Part shown: piece by piece, positions 44,901 to 56,037 of the stretch
Numbering within the stretch: position 1 is the stretch's first letter
Layout: every line of letters starts with the position of its first letter
Assembly (NCBI GenBank): GCA_018267655.1
Contig: JAFDYB010000086.1
Span: 62,001-126,000 of the forward strand
DNA length: 64,000 nt
From: Bacteroidota bacterium
GTDB lineage: Bacteria; Bacteroidota; Bacteroidia; B-17B0; Aurantibacillaceae
Direction: 5' to 3'
Notes under the pieces: generated by a model
What the model was told of the DNA's origin: nothing
What the model saw: only the letters and a program-made list of their open reading frames with translations
Database searches by the model: none
Program-made: the position numbers and the translations under genes

Positions 44901-47078
44901 TTGGTTAGGAGTAGTGCATGCCGGGCCAACTCCTAAGTTGGTACATGGCGTACCCATTATTGGATTACCCATAACAACTGAGTAAGTTGCATTATTTCCC
45001 TGGCAAACAGTTGCTGTTAAAGGCGATACAGTGTAATTAAATGTGTAGGGCGTGACTGTAAATTGTTGTACATAAAAACAAGATCCGTCAAACGCATTTA
45101 CCGTATAAACACCTGCCGATAAACCGTTTACTATATATGTATAGTTTGATGTTGGGGCCAATGATGATGAGTATGCTCCAGGCCCATTAACCGAATAGGT
45201 ATTTTGCCCCAATGGAGCACCTGCCGCAGGCGTTAATATTACAGCTGCACTTCCATTACTTGCTGCAGGACATATCGGCGAAATGCTTGCCACCCCTATT
45301 GCTCCCGGAGGTGTAGATTGTAAAGTATATTTTAATGAATCTTTACATCCTTGCGGTGTAGTAAACGTTAAGTAATAAACTGAATTATTTATAGGAGAGT
45401 TAATTATTATACTTGATGTTGTTCCTGCCGGAGCAGGAATAAGAACCATATTATTATACCATTGATAATTAGTGTTTCCAGGGTTTGAAATAATTGCCTT
45501 TGTTCCACAGTAAGGTGCCGGTAAGGAGGCATAATATGGCGGCGAAATTCCAACTTGCACCGTTTGTGTAACCGAGCCGCATGAAATTCCTGTTACCGTA
45601 ATTGAATAAATACCGGGGGCTAAATTTACTGCATTGCTTGCGGTACTAACAGATGTGCCGGAACTGTTTTGCCAATTATATAAATAACCACTATTACTTC
45701 CCGCTACATTCACTACTGCACTTCCGCTATTACCACCTGGGCAAGTTGGTAAGGAGTTTAAACTTACAATTGTAACTTGACTTATCGCTAATGTGTTTGT
45801 CATTTGAACGGTACAACCTGTAGCGGTTACCATGTTAACAGTAAATGTTTGACCAACGATAGCCGGATTTACTGTTATTGATTGGGTATTGCCCCCTAAT
45901 GCACTTGGGTATACTGTTGATGTATTGGGCCCAAACCACTGGTATCCCACGTAACCATTTGGTGCAGAAATAATTGCCGAGTTAGTACCGGCGCACATAG
46001 CATTTATTATTCCGCCTTGAGAGCAAGCTGCATCTACATAAGCGTATGCAAAGTGACCGCCTTGGGCACAGCCTCCAACTAAAAACTCTAAATTAACTTG
46101 GGTAACAGATGCGTATATTGGCGAACTTAAATCAATTCCATATTGCCTCCATTTTCTATAATAAAAAGCATTGTATATTCCGGTTGATAAGGCTGATGAT
46201 GCAAATGAAGTGTCTGTAGTTGCCATTGTAGCATTAATATTATAAACGCCACAATTGCCCCCAATAGGATTTCCATTTTGATCAGTTACTTTCACTTGAA
46301 AATACGGTTGGTCGTAAGCAGCGTGCCCTCCATCATAAATAACTAAAGCAAAAGCATATTGTACATTTTTATTTGCCGGGCCTATTGAAAATTGATATTT
46401 TAAACTACAAGCACGGTAATTAGCTAATGCTGCATTCATTCTAACAGAATTAGGTGAGCCGAAGAAAGGACAAACAAAAGGAATTTGCGAAAGTGTTTGA
46501 CTACCTGACGCCATAACAGCTATTGAATCATAACCGGTTTGGTTGCAATTGGGATATTGGTTATTTGTTGGCGGAGTATTCATTATTGTATGGTAATTTG
46601 TAGCGTTTTGAAGTCCGGCATTTGGCCCGGCACTGCTCAAAATAGTAGCCGATGTAATATTGTAATTTGGTTGAGTTGCAGCAGGAGGACCTGATGAAGA
46701 TGTGCCGTAACTTCCTGTCCAATTAGCAAAATTTCCGTTTTCAAAACCGGCGTTTGGGCAACCGGCACTATAAATATGTGAGCCTCCACCAATCGGCCTA
46801 TATGCAGCCGAAGGATTTGGAGCAACAGTGCTTGAATGAGTGTTATTATGAGCCTCATATTCAAGCATTTTTGCTTGCACATAGCCTTTTACATCTTGTT
46901 GAGGCATTCCCTTTTTAGCAGCGTCGGTTGTTATTTGCCTGCGATACATTTCGCGTGCTAATTGCTCGTTTTCTTTTTCGCCAACTATGCTCATTGTAGG
47001 TTGCACCCTTGTGTAGTTTTGCGAAAAAGCAGCTAATTGAATTAAAAAAAACGCTGTTATTAAATTAAGTGCCTTCAT
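41940..47078 (-). CDS. Giant secreted repeat protein with PKD domain and T9SS type B C-terminal domain
   Basis: 1712 aa, the largest product in the window. Signal peptide (LITAFFLIQLAAFSQ), then an unusual charged N-terminal segment (KENEQLAREMYRRQ) before about residue 80. Modules follow: a CSQGGIINAMCAG-type region, SprB-like segments (GSVTQTVQVGI), and a series of paired modules of about 170 residues present roughly three times (about 1010-1510) with I-P-x-x-C-N opening each first half. A PKD domain lies near 1535 (WDFGDGTPQQTGL), and the last roughly 95 residues are the type B sorting domain (FTPNGDGLNDVFMP, FDRWGHSIYY, GHVTLLK). Cell-surface adhesin or mobile gliding protein; the ligand is unknown. 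Confidence 0.92.
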   Translation of the reverse strand: MKALNLITAFFLIQLAAFSQNYTRVQPTMSIVGEKENEQLAREMYRRQITTDAAKKGMPQQDVKGYVQAKMLEYEAHNNTHSSTVAPNPSAAYRPIGGGSHIYSAGCPNAGFENGNFANWTGSYGTSSSGPPAATQPNYNITSATILSSAGPNAGLQNATNYHTIMNTPPTNNQYPNCNQTGYDSIAVMASGSQTLSQIPFVCPFFGSPNSVRMNAALANYRACSLKYQFSIGPANKNVQYAFALVIYDGGHAAYDQPYFQVKVTDQNGNPIGGNCGVYNINATMATTDTSFASSALSTGIYNAFYYRKWRQYGIDLSSPIYASVTQVNLEFLVGGCAQGGHFAYAYVDAACSQGGIINAMCAGTNSAIISAPNGYVGYQWFGPNTSTVYPSALGGNTQSITVNPAIVGQTFTVNMVTATGCTVQMTNTLAISQVTIVSLNSLPTCPGGNSGSAVVNVAGSNSGYLYNWQNSSGTSVSTASNAVNLAPGIYSITVTGISCGSVTQTVQVGISPPYYASLPAPYCGTKAIISNPGNTNYQWYNNMVLIPAPAGTTSSIIINSPINNSVYYLTFTTPQGCKDSLKYTLQSTPPGAIGVASISPICPAASNGSAAVILTPAAGAPLGQNTYSVNGPGAYSSSLAPTSNYTYIVNGLSAGVYTVNAFDGSCFYVQQFTVTPYTFNYTVSPLTATVCQGNNATYSVVMGNPIMGTPCTNLGVGPACTTPNQVTLGTATTFNQLWSYPSPYALWWNDCHQQFLYTASELLTMGAQQGYLTSMAFNVQNLNGIGNLPNYTIKIKCTNNSAITAFDYSNTFYTVYTSPSYNPIMGWNVHNFATPYYWDGVSNILVDICFNNTPYSTNVSAYYTTTPFVSCIYDYVLFSGSSCGAPAGNTATSPNRPNTRFGNCGGTNPNQFTYQWTPNSFLSTNTGTVTTITPTTAPGTVSNLTYSVTVTPTFVPCPLTKTVQITVSNAQTPTIAAIPDVCNTASPFTLSITPSGGTFTTGIASAPINSITGIVTPSLAAIGTNTFMYTVGIGSCIATANGSFNVSQFNTAALTGSVQNLCVTNAPVSLTSIVQSTVNGTWTGQNVTGTYSFNPSGLSTGNYILTYSTTSNPNATLCPDSRTISVAVLNPPAPVISPVPSMCNNNPAIVVNTTPNTGTWTPVAYMNTLTGVFTPSLASVGNNTIMYTTGNPTCLATQVATVYIEAFVPATITGTIPDQCYSNNTTVNLQPYTSVTTGTWSGPGVTGTTFNPNSAATGVVTLSLSTNSQPQGLCPQTSTTAVNVFSVAPPYISPVNRMCNSAMPFQMTVTPVGGLFSSQNSGGINAVGFFNPALGAIGDNIISYTVTSGICKAVSQTTITIEAFVDAKFASYAGPFCKTNPSINLLPLVQNPGGVFTSTSPGFIPGNTFNPQFANIGVDNVIIYQTHSVPTATLCPDTASIRIIVHDIPVVQALNSVNSGCSPLKVNFNTPSANTGTGTWDFGDGTPQQTGLSVTHTYNSQGTYTIAFYYIDDIGCKTQTMVANSVSVFATPIANFDYSPKEITAMSPIVQFTNQTVVLSNNQYNWQMDTLLTTSEINPNVTFPGAGDYHIFLTATSPNGCMSSVDKWITIKNEFGVYIPNSFTPNGDGLNDVFMPILTPFGLDLTVFEMELFDRWGHSIYYTKDYTKGWNGSYNNKGDGIMKEDVYVYKIKYKDATGKLYNKVGHVTLLK

Positions 47079-47251
47079 AATGAATCAATACTATTAAGTT
47101 TATTTTCAACAAAGTTACTGATTAAATAGTTTTTATTAATCTTTTTTACTCACTTAAAACACTATTTTAATAACTTAAAAGCCACATTCACCATTCGACT
47201 TTAACTAACAGATTTATCTATTTTCTTAAAAAACAAAATACGATATGCCTC

Positions 47252-47968
47252 TTACTGCAATTGGCGCAAGTACATTTGTACGGTATTTTCTAAACCAAAA
47301 TACAAGGCATCTGAAATTAAAGCATGCCCAATGCTTACCTCTAATAAATTTGGAATATTTTTTTTAAAAAACTGCAAATTATCTAAGCTTAAATCATGTC
47401 CTGCATTTACGCCTATGTTAAAGCGCTCTGCTTCCTTGGCTATTTCAAAAAATGGTTGTATGGCTTGGGTTTTATTTATAGAGTAGTTTTTAGCAAACGG
47501 CTCTGTATAAAGTTCAATTCTGTTAACACCTATTGCAGCTGCCGGTTCAATAAACCTAGGTTCGGGGTTAACAAAAATTGAGGATCTTATATTATTATTT
47601 TTTAATTCAGTAATAATTTCTTTCAAAAAATTGGCATGTTTAATTGTATCCCAGCCGTGATTGCTGGTTAATTGATTGTTTGCATCGGGCACCAAGGTAA
47701 CTTGAGTTGGTTTTATTTTTAAAACCAAGTCCATAAATTTTTTTTCTTTAGGATTTCCCTCTACATTAAGCTCAATGCTTAATGCTTTTTTCAACTCAAG
47801 CACATCACTATATCTTATGTGTCTTTCATCAGGGCGAGGGTGAACAGTTATACCATGTGCGCCATACTTTTCAATATCTACTGCACATTTTATTAAATCG
47901 GGCACGTTTCTCCCTCTTGCATTGCGTAACGTTGCAATCTTATTAATATTAACACTAAGTTGAGTCAT
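47252..47968 (-). CDS. pdxJ: Pyridoxine 5'-phosphate synthase PdxJ
   Basis: 238 aa. Condenses 1-deoxyxylulose 5-phosphate with 3-amino-2-oxopropyl phosphate to make pyridoxine phosphate (DXP-dependent vitamin B6 route). Seen: SVNINKIATLRNARG at the N-terminus with the substrate-binding NxNxxA region, CAVDIEKYGAHGITVHPRPDERHI (split motif) with catalytic His and Arg, LNVEGNP, LVPDANNQLTSNHGWD, NAGHDLSLDNL and SIGHALISDALYFGL. All typical. Transcribed alone toward the giant adhesin gene. The divergent CBS-ACT gene starts 46 bases away. Confidence 0.96.
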   Translation of the reverse strand: MTQLSVNINKIATLRNARGRNVPDLIKCAVDIEKYGAHGITVHPRPDERHIRYSDVLELKKALSIELNVEGNPKEKKFMDLVLKIKPTQVTLVPDANNQLTSNHGWDTIKHANFLKEIITELKNNNIRSSIFVNPEPRFIEPAAAIGVNRIELYTEPFAKNYSINKTQAIQPFFEIAKEAERFNIGVNAGHDLSLDNLQFFKKNIPNLLEVSIGHALISDALYFGLENTVQMYLRQLQ

Positions 47969-48000
47969 TTTATTTGGGCTTAAATCTAATTATTTATTAG

Positions 48001-48008
48001 TAATTTTA
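48001..48008 (+). promoter_or_regulatory. Bacteroidota -7 promoter-like element before the CBS gene
   Basis: TAATTTTA (one mismatch to TAnnTTTG) ends six bases before the ATG at 48015, with TTTG at 47973-47976 as a possible -33 region. It implies a leaderless or near-leaderless mRNA. Confidence 0.4.
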
Positions 48009-48014
48009 GCGCAA

Positions 48015-48677
48015 ATGTTAGTAGAAGATTTAATCACTGAAGATATTCCTCCTTTAAAAACAACTGATACCGTTGAAACAGCGTTAGATTGGATGGAACA
48101 ATTTAAAGTATCGCATTTGGCAGTAGTTAATAATAGAAATTTAGAAGGAATAATTTCGGAAAACGAATTACTAGATTACGATCACCCTGAAGAGGAAATA
48201 AATAAAGCAAACGTGAGGCTTTTAAAGCCTGTGCTGCACCATAAACAGCACACCTACGATTTATTGAAACTAATGAGTAACTTTAATCTAACATTAGTTC
48301 CGGTATTAGATGAAAACGAACAATACCGAGGTTGCATCACACTAAAAGGCTTAATGCAAAACTTAAGTGAAATGACCTCTGTTCAAAATCCGGGTGGAGT
48401 AATTGTGTTGGAAATAAACCAAGCCGATTATTCGGCAACTCAAATTGCTAACATAATTGAGGGAAATGACGCTAAACTACTTAGTTTGCACATATCTTCT
48501 CGCCCCGACAGTACTAAAATAGAAGTAACCATAAAAGTAAACCGCGAAGACTTATCAGCATTAATTCAAACATTTAATCGCTACAATTATAATGTAAAAG
48601 CAACTTTTCATAAAGGCGATTATGATAAAAATTTAAGAGACAGACTCGATGAATTTTTGCACTTTTTAGATATTTAG
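48015..48677 (+). CDS. CBS-domain protein with C-terminal ACT-like domain
   Basis: 220 aa. Two CBS motifs form an N-terminal Bateman module (LITEDIPPLKTTDTVETALD, VSHLAVVNNRNLEGIISENEL; then HTYDLLKLMSNFNLTLVPVLDE, GCITLKGLMQNLSE, each as separate short motifs), which usually senses adenine nucleotides. Residues about 135-215 form an ACT-like domain (GGVIVLEINQADYS, STKIEVTIKVNREDLSAL). Such Bacteroidota CBS-ACT proteins probably act as small-molecule sensors; the target is unknown. The atpB gene follows after 104 bases and has its own promoter, so this gene is not part of the ATP synthase operon. Confidence 0.9.
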   Translation: MLVEDLITEDIPPLKTTDTVETALDWMEQFKVSHLAVVNNRNLEGIISENELLDYDHPEEEINKANVRLLKPVLHHKQHTYDLLKLMSNFNLTLVPVLDENEQYRGCITLKGLMQNLSEMTSVQNPGGVIVLEINQADYSATQIANIIEGNDAKLLSLHISSRPDSTKIEVTIKVNREDLSALIQTFNRYNYNVKATFHKGDYDKNLRDRLDEFLHFLDI

Positions 48678-48727
48678 TTTTTTTTTGGAAACTTGAAAAT
48701 TAAATTTCAATATTGATAAAAAAACTA

Positions 48728-48757
48728 TTGTTTTTGGCTAAAAATTACCTACATTTG
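48728..48757 (+). promoter_or_regulatory. Promoter of the ATP synthase operon
   Basis: TTG at 48728-48730 and TACATTTG (48750-48757), followed by C, are separated by 19 bases, matching the Bacteroidota -33/-7 promoter layout. The ATG of atpB is at 48782. Confidence 0.6.
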
Positions 48758-48781
48758 CACCCGAATTTAAAAAAATGTTAA

Positions 48782-49966
48782 ATGTTGCTTGCTAAAAGCC
48801 CTATAAAATCACTCATCTTAGTTCTATTTTTTACACTTGTTTCTGCATTTTCAGAAAAACTAACCGCTAGTTCACAAAATGATACTGCCCTTGCAGACAC
48901 TATTGAAAAGGAGGTTGATATAGATATTACTGAAGTTGCTTTTGAACATATTTTAGACGCTCACTCGTGGCATATTTTTGGCGAAGGACATCATGCCGTT
49001 TCAATTCCGCTTCCCGTAATATTAGAAACAAATAATGGTATTACTGTTTTTTCATCATCTGAGTTTAATCACGATATAAAAGGAAAAATTGTTGTAGAAA
49101 AAAATGGCGAACGTTTTGTAAACTATAAAGAAAAAATATACTACGCATCAGACTCTGCTAATCAAAACGGTCAATATTTAACTGCAAAAGAAGAAGGAAA
49201 AGAATTAATTATTGAAAACGCATCGCCGCTTGATTTTTCAATAACTAAAAATGTTGCCTCAATGTTTATTTCGGTTATAATTATTTTATGGCTGGGAATT
49301 TCGCTTGCTAGGGCTTACAAAAAAACTGGTATAACATCTGCTCCAAAAGGAAAACAATCATTTCTTGAACCACTTATTGTTTTTGTTCGCGATGATATTG
49401 CAAAATCAAATATTGGTACTAGAGGCGAAAAATTTGCACCATTTTTACTTACTATTTTCTTTTTCATTCTTATTAATAATATTTTAGGCATGTTGCCATT
49501 TGGCGCTAACTTAACTGGAAACATTGCCTTTACACTTTCTCTTTCAGTAGTTACACTAATAGTAACAAATGTTAATGGCAACGCAGCATATTGGCATCAT
49601 ATTTTTGCTCCACCGGCGCCATGGTGGTTATATCTAATCCTTATTCCTATCGAAATTATAGGAATATTTACTAAACCTTTTGCACTAATGATTCGTTTAT
49701 TTGCCAACATGTCGGCAGGGCATATTATTATAGTAAGCTTAGTTGGTCTAATCTTTATTTTTAAAACACTTTTAGTTTCGCCGGTATCAGTAGCGTTTGC
49801 CTTATTTATTGATGTGTTAGAATGTTTAGTAGCGTTATTACAAGCCTACATATTTACAATGCTAACAGCACTATTTATTGGAACAGCTACAGCAGACCAT
49901 CATGAACATGAGCACAGAGACGAAGAGCAACATGAGGGAGAAACACTAAGTACACAAAATCATTAA
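48782..49966 (+). CDS. atpB: F0F1 ATP synthase subunit a
   Basis: 394 aa, longer than the roughly 270-aa enterobacterial protein because of an N-terminal signal peptide (LVLFFTLVSAF) and a roughly 140-residue periplasmic domain rich in His and acidic residues (HSWHIFGEGHHAVSIPLPV). The membrane part has the essential proton-channel Arg (about residue 305) in MIRLFANMSAGHI, plus the PFGANLTGN, TVNGNAAYWHH-like loop and the last helix ALLQAYIFTMLTALFIG. The C-terminal tail is His/Glu-rich. First gene of atpB-E-F-H-A-G; atpI is absent and atpD/atpC are elsewhere, as is common in Bacteroidota. Confidence 0.95.
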   Translation: MLLAKSPIKSLILVLFFTLVSAFSEKLTASSQNDTALADTIEKEVDIDITEVAFEHILDAHSWHIFGEGHHAVSIPLPVILETNNGITVFSSSEFNHDIKGKIVVEKNGERFVNYKEKIYYASDSANQNGQYLTAKEEGKELIIENASPLDFSITKNVASMFISVIIILWLGISLARAYKKTGITSAPKGKQSFLEPLIVFVRDDIAKSNIGTRGEKFAPFLLTIFFFILINNILGMLPFGANLTGNIAFTLSLSVVTLIVTNVNGNAAYWHHIFAPPAPWWLYLILIPIEIIGIFTKPFALMIRLFANMSAGHIIIVSLVGLIFIFKTLLVSPVSVAFALFIDVLECLVALLQAYIFTMLTALFIGTATADHHEHEHRDEEQHEGETLSTQNH

Positions 49967-49976
49967 TAAACAATAA

Positions 49977-50204
<228 letters not shown>

Positions 50205-50208
50205 GAAA

Positions 50209-50247
50209 TATTCCTGCAACGGTTGGTTGCAGGAATTTCTTTTTTTG
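50209..50247 (+). terminator. Intra-operon terminator/attenuator hairpin after atpE
   Basis: ATTCCTGCAAC (50210-50220) pairs with GTTGCAGGAAT (50226-50236) around GGTTG, followed by TTCTTTTTTT. It is an intrinsic terminator in form but sits inside the atp operon, between atpE and atpF. Partial termination or RNA protection here would raise c-subunit output over the downstream genes. Confidence 0.75.
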
Positions 50248-50287
50248 TAAAATATTGTTTATAAAACCAGAAAAATATAAAAAAAAT

Positions 50288-50800
50288 ATGAACTTAATAA
50301 TTTTAAATGCCCTTGTTACACCTGCAATAGGCCTTATCTTTTGGACAAGCATCGTGTTTATTCTATTAATTTTCTTGTTAGGAAAATTTGCATGGAAACC
50401 TATTTTAAGTGCAGTAAAAGAACGTGAAAAAGGAATTGAAGAAGCCTTAAAATCAGCTGAAAAAGCTAAAATTGAAATGGCTCGTTTAAAATCTGATAAC
50501 GAACGTATTTTAAATGAAGCTCGCTCTGAGCGCGATGCACTTCTTAAAGAAGCGCGCGAAATAAAAGAAACTATTTTAAACGAAGCAAAAAGTAAAGCTA
50601 CTAAAGATGCCGAGCGCATATTACAAGGCGCAAGGGAACAAATTATAAACGAAAAAAATGCAGCGATTGTTGATTTGAAAAATCAAGTTGCTTCATTTAG
50701 TATCGAAATTGCCGAAAAAATTCTACGCAGCGAGTTGTCAGGTGATGAAAAACAAAAAACACTAGTTAACACCTTATTAAAAGAAGTAACTTTAAACTAA
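50288..50800 (+). CDS. atpF: F0F1 ATP synthase subunit b
   Basis: 170 aa from the ATG at 50288; an in-frame TTG at 50255 is upstream of the usual N-terminus and so rejected. One N-terminal membrane helix (IGLIFWTSIVFILLIFLLG), then a long charged amphipathic helix (KEREKGIEEALKSAEKAKIE, DALLKEAREIKETI, ARILQGAREQI-type heptads) that forms the peripheral stalk. Length is normal. It is placed after the atpE hairpin and immediately before atpH, whose ATG is one base past its stop. Confidence 0.95.
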   Translation: MNLIILNALVTPAIGLIFWTSIVFILLIFLLGKFAWKPILSAVKEREKGIEEALKSAEKAKIEMARLKSDNERILNEARSERDALLKEAREIKETILNEAKSKATKDAERILQGAREQIINEKNAAIVDLKNQVASFSIEIAEKILRSELSGDEKQKTLVNTLLKEVTLN

Positions 50801-50801
50801 T

Positions 50802-51353
50802 ATGAGCGCTGCTTCAAGATACGCAAAATCGCTTTTAGAACTTTCTATTGAGCAAAAACAATTAACCGAAACACGTGCTGATATGCGCTTGTTAAGCCTT
50901 GTTTGCATTCAAAATAAAGATTTTGAACTTTTATTAAAAAGCCCTGTCATAAAAACAGATAAAAAAATATCAATTTTTAATTCTATTTTTGATGGAAAAG
51001 TATCAAAATTAAGTTTTCAATTTTTCACTTTACTTGCACAAAAAAAACGTGAAGATTTGATCCCCGAAATTGCTACCTCGTTTGAAGAACAATATAAGCT
51101 ACACTTTAACATCACAACCGTTAAAATTGAAAGTGCCGTTAAAATTGATGAGGAAACAAAAAAACAAGTACTTGCTATCGTTAAAAAGCAAACTTCCGGC
51201 GAAATTGATTTAGTTGAGAAAACAAACTCAGACTTAATTGGAGGCTTTATTTTGACAATAAACGACAAACAAATTGACCAAAGTGTAAAAACAAAATTAG
51301 CGCACTTACGTAAAAATTTTTCAGAAAATCATTATCAACCAAATTTAAATTAA
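50802..51353 (+). CDS. atpH: F0F1 ATP synthase subunit delta
   Basis: 183 aa. Couples the peripheral stalk to F1. Seen: [20 protein letters not shown] at the N-terminus (the alpha-helical six-bundle), [18 protein letters not shown] in the middle and the [23 protein letters not shown] (split) C-terminal motif typical of the OSCP/delta family. Stop is four bases before the atpA ATG. Confidence 0.95.
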   Translation: MSAASRYAKSLLELSIEQKQLTETRADMRLLSLVCIQNKDFELLLKSPVIKTDKKISIFNSIFDGKVSKLSFQFFTLLAQKKREDLIPEIATSFEEQYKLHFNITTVKIESAVKIDEETKKQVLAIVKKQTSGEIDLVEKTNSDLIGGFILTINDKQIDQSVKTKLAHLRKNFSENHYQPNLN

Positions 51354-51357
51354 TAAC

Positions 51358-52935
51358 ATGGCTGAAATAAAACCCGCAGAAGTTTCTGCAATTTTAAGAC
51401 AACAATTAAGCGGCTACAAAAGCGAAGCTGAATTAGAAGAAGTAGGAACTGTATTACAGGTGGGCGATGGTATTGCCCGTATTTACGGACTTTCAAAAGT
51501 TCAATCAGGCGAGTTAATCGAGTTTGAAACCGGTTTGCAAGCAATTGTATTAAATCTTGAAGAAGATAACGTTGGTGCTGTATTGTTAGGCCCAAGCGAA
51601 GGTATTAAAGAAGGAAGTAGCTGCAAGCGTACAAAACGCATTGCTTCGTTAAAAGTAGGAGAAGGAATGTTAGGGCGCGTAGTAGATACTTTAGGAAATC
51701 CTATCGACGGCAAAGGACCAATTGCAGGTGCTACATACGAAATGCCCTTAGAGCGCAAAGCACCGGGTGTAATTTATCGCCAACCAGTAACTGAACCATT
51801 ACAAACAGGAATAAAAGCTATTGATGCCATGATTCCTATTGGAAGAGGGCAACGTGAATTAGTAATTGGCGATCGCCAAACCGGCAAAACTGCAGTTTGT
51901 ATTGATACTATTATTAACCAAAAAGAATTTTTTGATGCCGGTAAACCTGTGTTTTGTATCTATGTTGCTATTGGGCAAAAAGGCTCAACAGTAGCAAATG
52001 TGGTACGCGTGTTAGAAGAAAATGGCGCACTGCCCTACACAGTAGTAGTAGCTGCTAACGCTTCAGATCCTGCGCCAATGCAATTTTACGCACCGTTTGC
52101 CGGTGCAGCTATTGGGGAGTTTTTCCGCGATACCGGTCGTCCTGCACTTATTATTTTTGATGACTTGTCAAAACAAGCTGTAGCCTATCGTGAGGTATCG
52201 CTGTTACTTCGTCGTCCTCCGGGGCGTGAAGCTTATCCTGGAGATGTGTTTTATCTACACAGTCGTTTGTTAGAGCGTGCTGCAAAAATCAACGCAAGCG
52301 ACAGTATTGCTAAACAAATGAACGATTTGCCTGAATCAATTAAACCTTTAGTAAAAGGTGGTGGTTCACTTACAGCTTTGCCAATCATTGAAACACAAGC
52401 AGGCGACGTTTCGGCATATATTCCTACCAATGTAATTTCAATTACCGATGGACAAATTTTCTTAGAATCAAATTTATTTAACTCAGGCGTTCGTCCGGCT
52501 ATTAACGTAGGTATTTCCGTATCACGCGTGGGTGGAAATGCTCAAATTAAATCCATGAAAAAAGTGGCCGGTACTTTAAAACTCGATCAAGCTCAGTTTC
52601 GCGAATTAGAAGCTTTTGCAAAATTCGGATCAGATCTAGATGCTGCTACAAAATCTGTATTAGACAAAGGTTCGCGCAATGTTGAAATTTTAAAACAAGG
52701 TCAATTTTCGCCGCAGCGTGTTGAACAGCAAATTGCCATTATTTATTTAGGTACTAAAAATTATTTGCGCTCAGTTCCGGTAAACAAAGTGCGTGAGTTT
52801 GAAAAAGAGTTTTTAGATATGATGGAACGCAAACATAAAAATACGTTAAACGATTTAAAAGCTGGAAAATATACTGACGAAATCACTAATACGTTGGAAA
52901 ATTGCGCTAAAGAATTAATCGCAAAATATAACTAA
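51358..52935 (+). CDS. atpA: F0F1 ATP synthase subunit alpha
   Basis: 525 aa. Non-catalytic nucleotide-binding subunit of F1. The Walker A P-loop GDRQTGKTA is at about residue 171, Walker [17 protein letters not shown] at about 265 and the family signature [14 protein letters not shown] near 380. The N-terminal beta-barrel contains [15 protein letters not shown]. Intact throughout; codon use matches its neighbours. Translated just after atpH. Confidence 0.98.
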   Translation: MAEIKPAEVSAILRQQLSGYKSEAELEEVGTVLQVGDGIARIYGLSKVQSGELIEFETGLQAIVLNLEEDNVGAVLLGPSEGIKEGSSCKRTKRIASLKVGEGMLGRVVDTLGNPIDGKGPIAGATYEMPLERKAPGVIYRQPVTEPLQTGIKAIDAMIPIGRGQRELVIGDRQTGKTAVCIDTIINQKEFFDAGKPVFCIYVAIGQKGSTVANVVRVLEENGALPYTVVVAANASDPAPMQFYAPFAGAAIGEFFRDTGRPALIIFDDLSKQAVAYREVSLLLRRPPGREAYPGDVFYLHSRLLERAAKINASDSIAKQMNDLPESIKPLVKGGGSLTALPIIETQAGDVSAYIPTNVISITDGQIFLESNLFNSGVRPAINVGISVSRVGGNAQIKSMKKVAGTLKLDQAQFRELEAFAKFGSDLDAATKSVLDKGSRNVEILKQGQFSPQRVEQQIAIIYLGTKNYLRSVPVNKVREFEKEFLDMMERKHKNTLNDLKAGKYTDEITNTLENCAKELIAKYN

Positions 52936-52973
52936 TAAAATTACTTCATTATCAAAATTGACTATTTAAAAAA

Positions 52974-53852
52974 ATGCCAAGTTTAAAAGAAGTACGAAAT
53001 CGCATAAGTTCAATTACCAGCACTATGCAAATTACCAGCGCCATGAAAATGGTGAGTGCTGCAAAATTAAAACGTGCTCAAGATGCTATTGTTCAAATGC
53101 GCCCTTATGCCAACAAGTTAAAAGAAATACTTGAAAATGTTAGTTCAAGCGTAGATGCAAGCGAAAATATTTATGCCCGTAATACCGGCGGCAAAAACCT
53201 ATTAATTATTTCAATATCATCAAATAGAGGTTTAGCAGGGGCTTTTAACGCAAATGTAATTAAAAAAACAAATGCATTAATTCGCGATAAATATAATGGC
53301 TACAACATTACAGTTTTACCAATAGGTAAAAAAGCAGCTGATGCTTTTAAACGTACCAAATACATTATATCAGGTCAAGACTTGCCAACTAATTTAAACG
53401 AATTATTTGATGGCTTAACCTTTTCTAAAACAGCAACAGTAGCCGAAAAAATAATGCATGCATTTTCTACCAAGCAATTTGATAAAGTAATTCTTATATA
53501 CAATCAATTTAGAAATGCCGGAGTGCAAATAATAACTGAAGAGCAATTGCTGCCGGTTGAAGCAACATCAAAAATTGAAGGTGCTTTAAAAACTGATTAC
53601 ATTTTTGAACCCAATAAAGAATTTATTGTAAACGAACTTATACCAAGCAGTATTAAAACACAGCTATACAAAGCTATGCTGGACAGTGTAGCCAGCGAAC
53701 ACGGCGCCCGTATGACAGCAATGCACAAAGCAACAGATAACGCTAAGGCTATGCAAAAAGATTTAAAAATCATGTACAATAAAGCCCGTCAAGCGTCAAT
53801 TACAAAAGAAATTCTTGAAATTGTTGGTGGAGCAGAGGCATTGAAAGGATAA
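52974..53852 (+). CDS. atpG: F0F1 ATP synthase subunit gamma
   Basis: 292 aa. Central rotor shaft. N-terminal helix EVRNRISSITSTMQITSAMKMVSAAKL (split motif; residues about 6-32) and C-terminal helix with SEHGARMTAMHKATDNAKAM, the coiled coil that turns inside the alpha-beta ring, are both present. The Rossmann-like middle has LLIISISSNRGLAGAFNANV. Last gene of the cluster; atpD and atpC do not follow, and a terminator lies 20 bases after the stop. Confidence 0.97.
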   Translation: MPSLKEVRNRISSITSTMQITSAMKMVSAAKLKRAQDAIVQMRPYANKLKEILENVSSSVDASENIYARNTGGKNLLIISISSNRGLAGAFNANVIKKTNALIRDKYNGYNITVLPIGKKAADAFKRTKYIISGQDLPTNLNELFDGLTFSKTATVAEKIMHAFSTKQFDKVILIYNQFRNAGVQIITEEQLLPVEATSKIEGALKTDYIFEPNKEFIVNELIPSSIKTQLYKAMLDSVASEHGARMTAMHKATDNAKAMQKDLKIMYNKARQASITKEILEIVGGAEALKG

Positions 53853-53872
53853 TAAACCTATCAAAAAAATTG

Positions 53873-53906
53873 AGTCCTATTGATAAGATTAATAGGGCTT
53901 TTTTAT
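53873..53906 (+). terminator. Rho-independent terminator after atpG
   Basis: AGTCCTATT (53873-53881) pairs with AATAGGGCT (53891-53899), including one G-T pair, followed by TTTTTTA. It closes the ATP synthase operon. Confidence 0.85.
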
Positions 53907-53976
53907 TGCTCTCACACGTTTTCGGGTAAGCAACAAGCCGTTAATAAGTGCCCTAAATTATTTATAATAAAACTTG

Positions 53977-55990
<2,014 letters not shown>

Positions 55991-56006
55991 AATAACTGAA
56001 AATTAA

Positions 56007-56037
56007 TAAAAGCATCTATCATAAGATGCTTTTTTTA
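56007..56037 (+). terminator. Rho-independent terminator after gyrB
   Basis: AGCATCT (56011-56017) pairs with AGATGCT (56024-56030) around ATCATA, followed by six T residues. It ends exactly at the ATG of the downstream glycosyltransferase gene. Confidence 0.85.
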
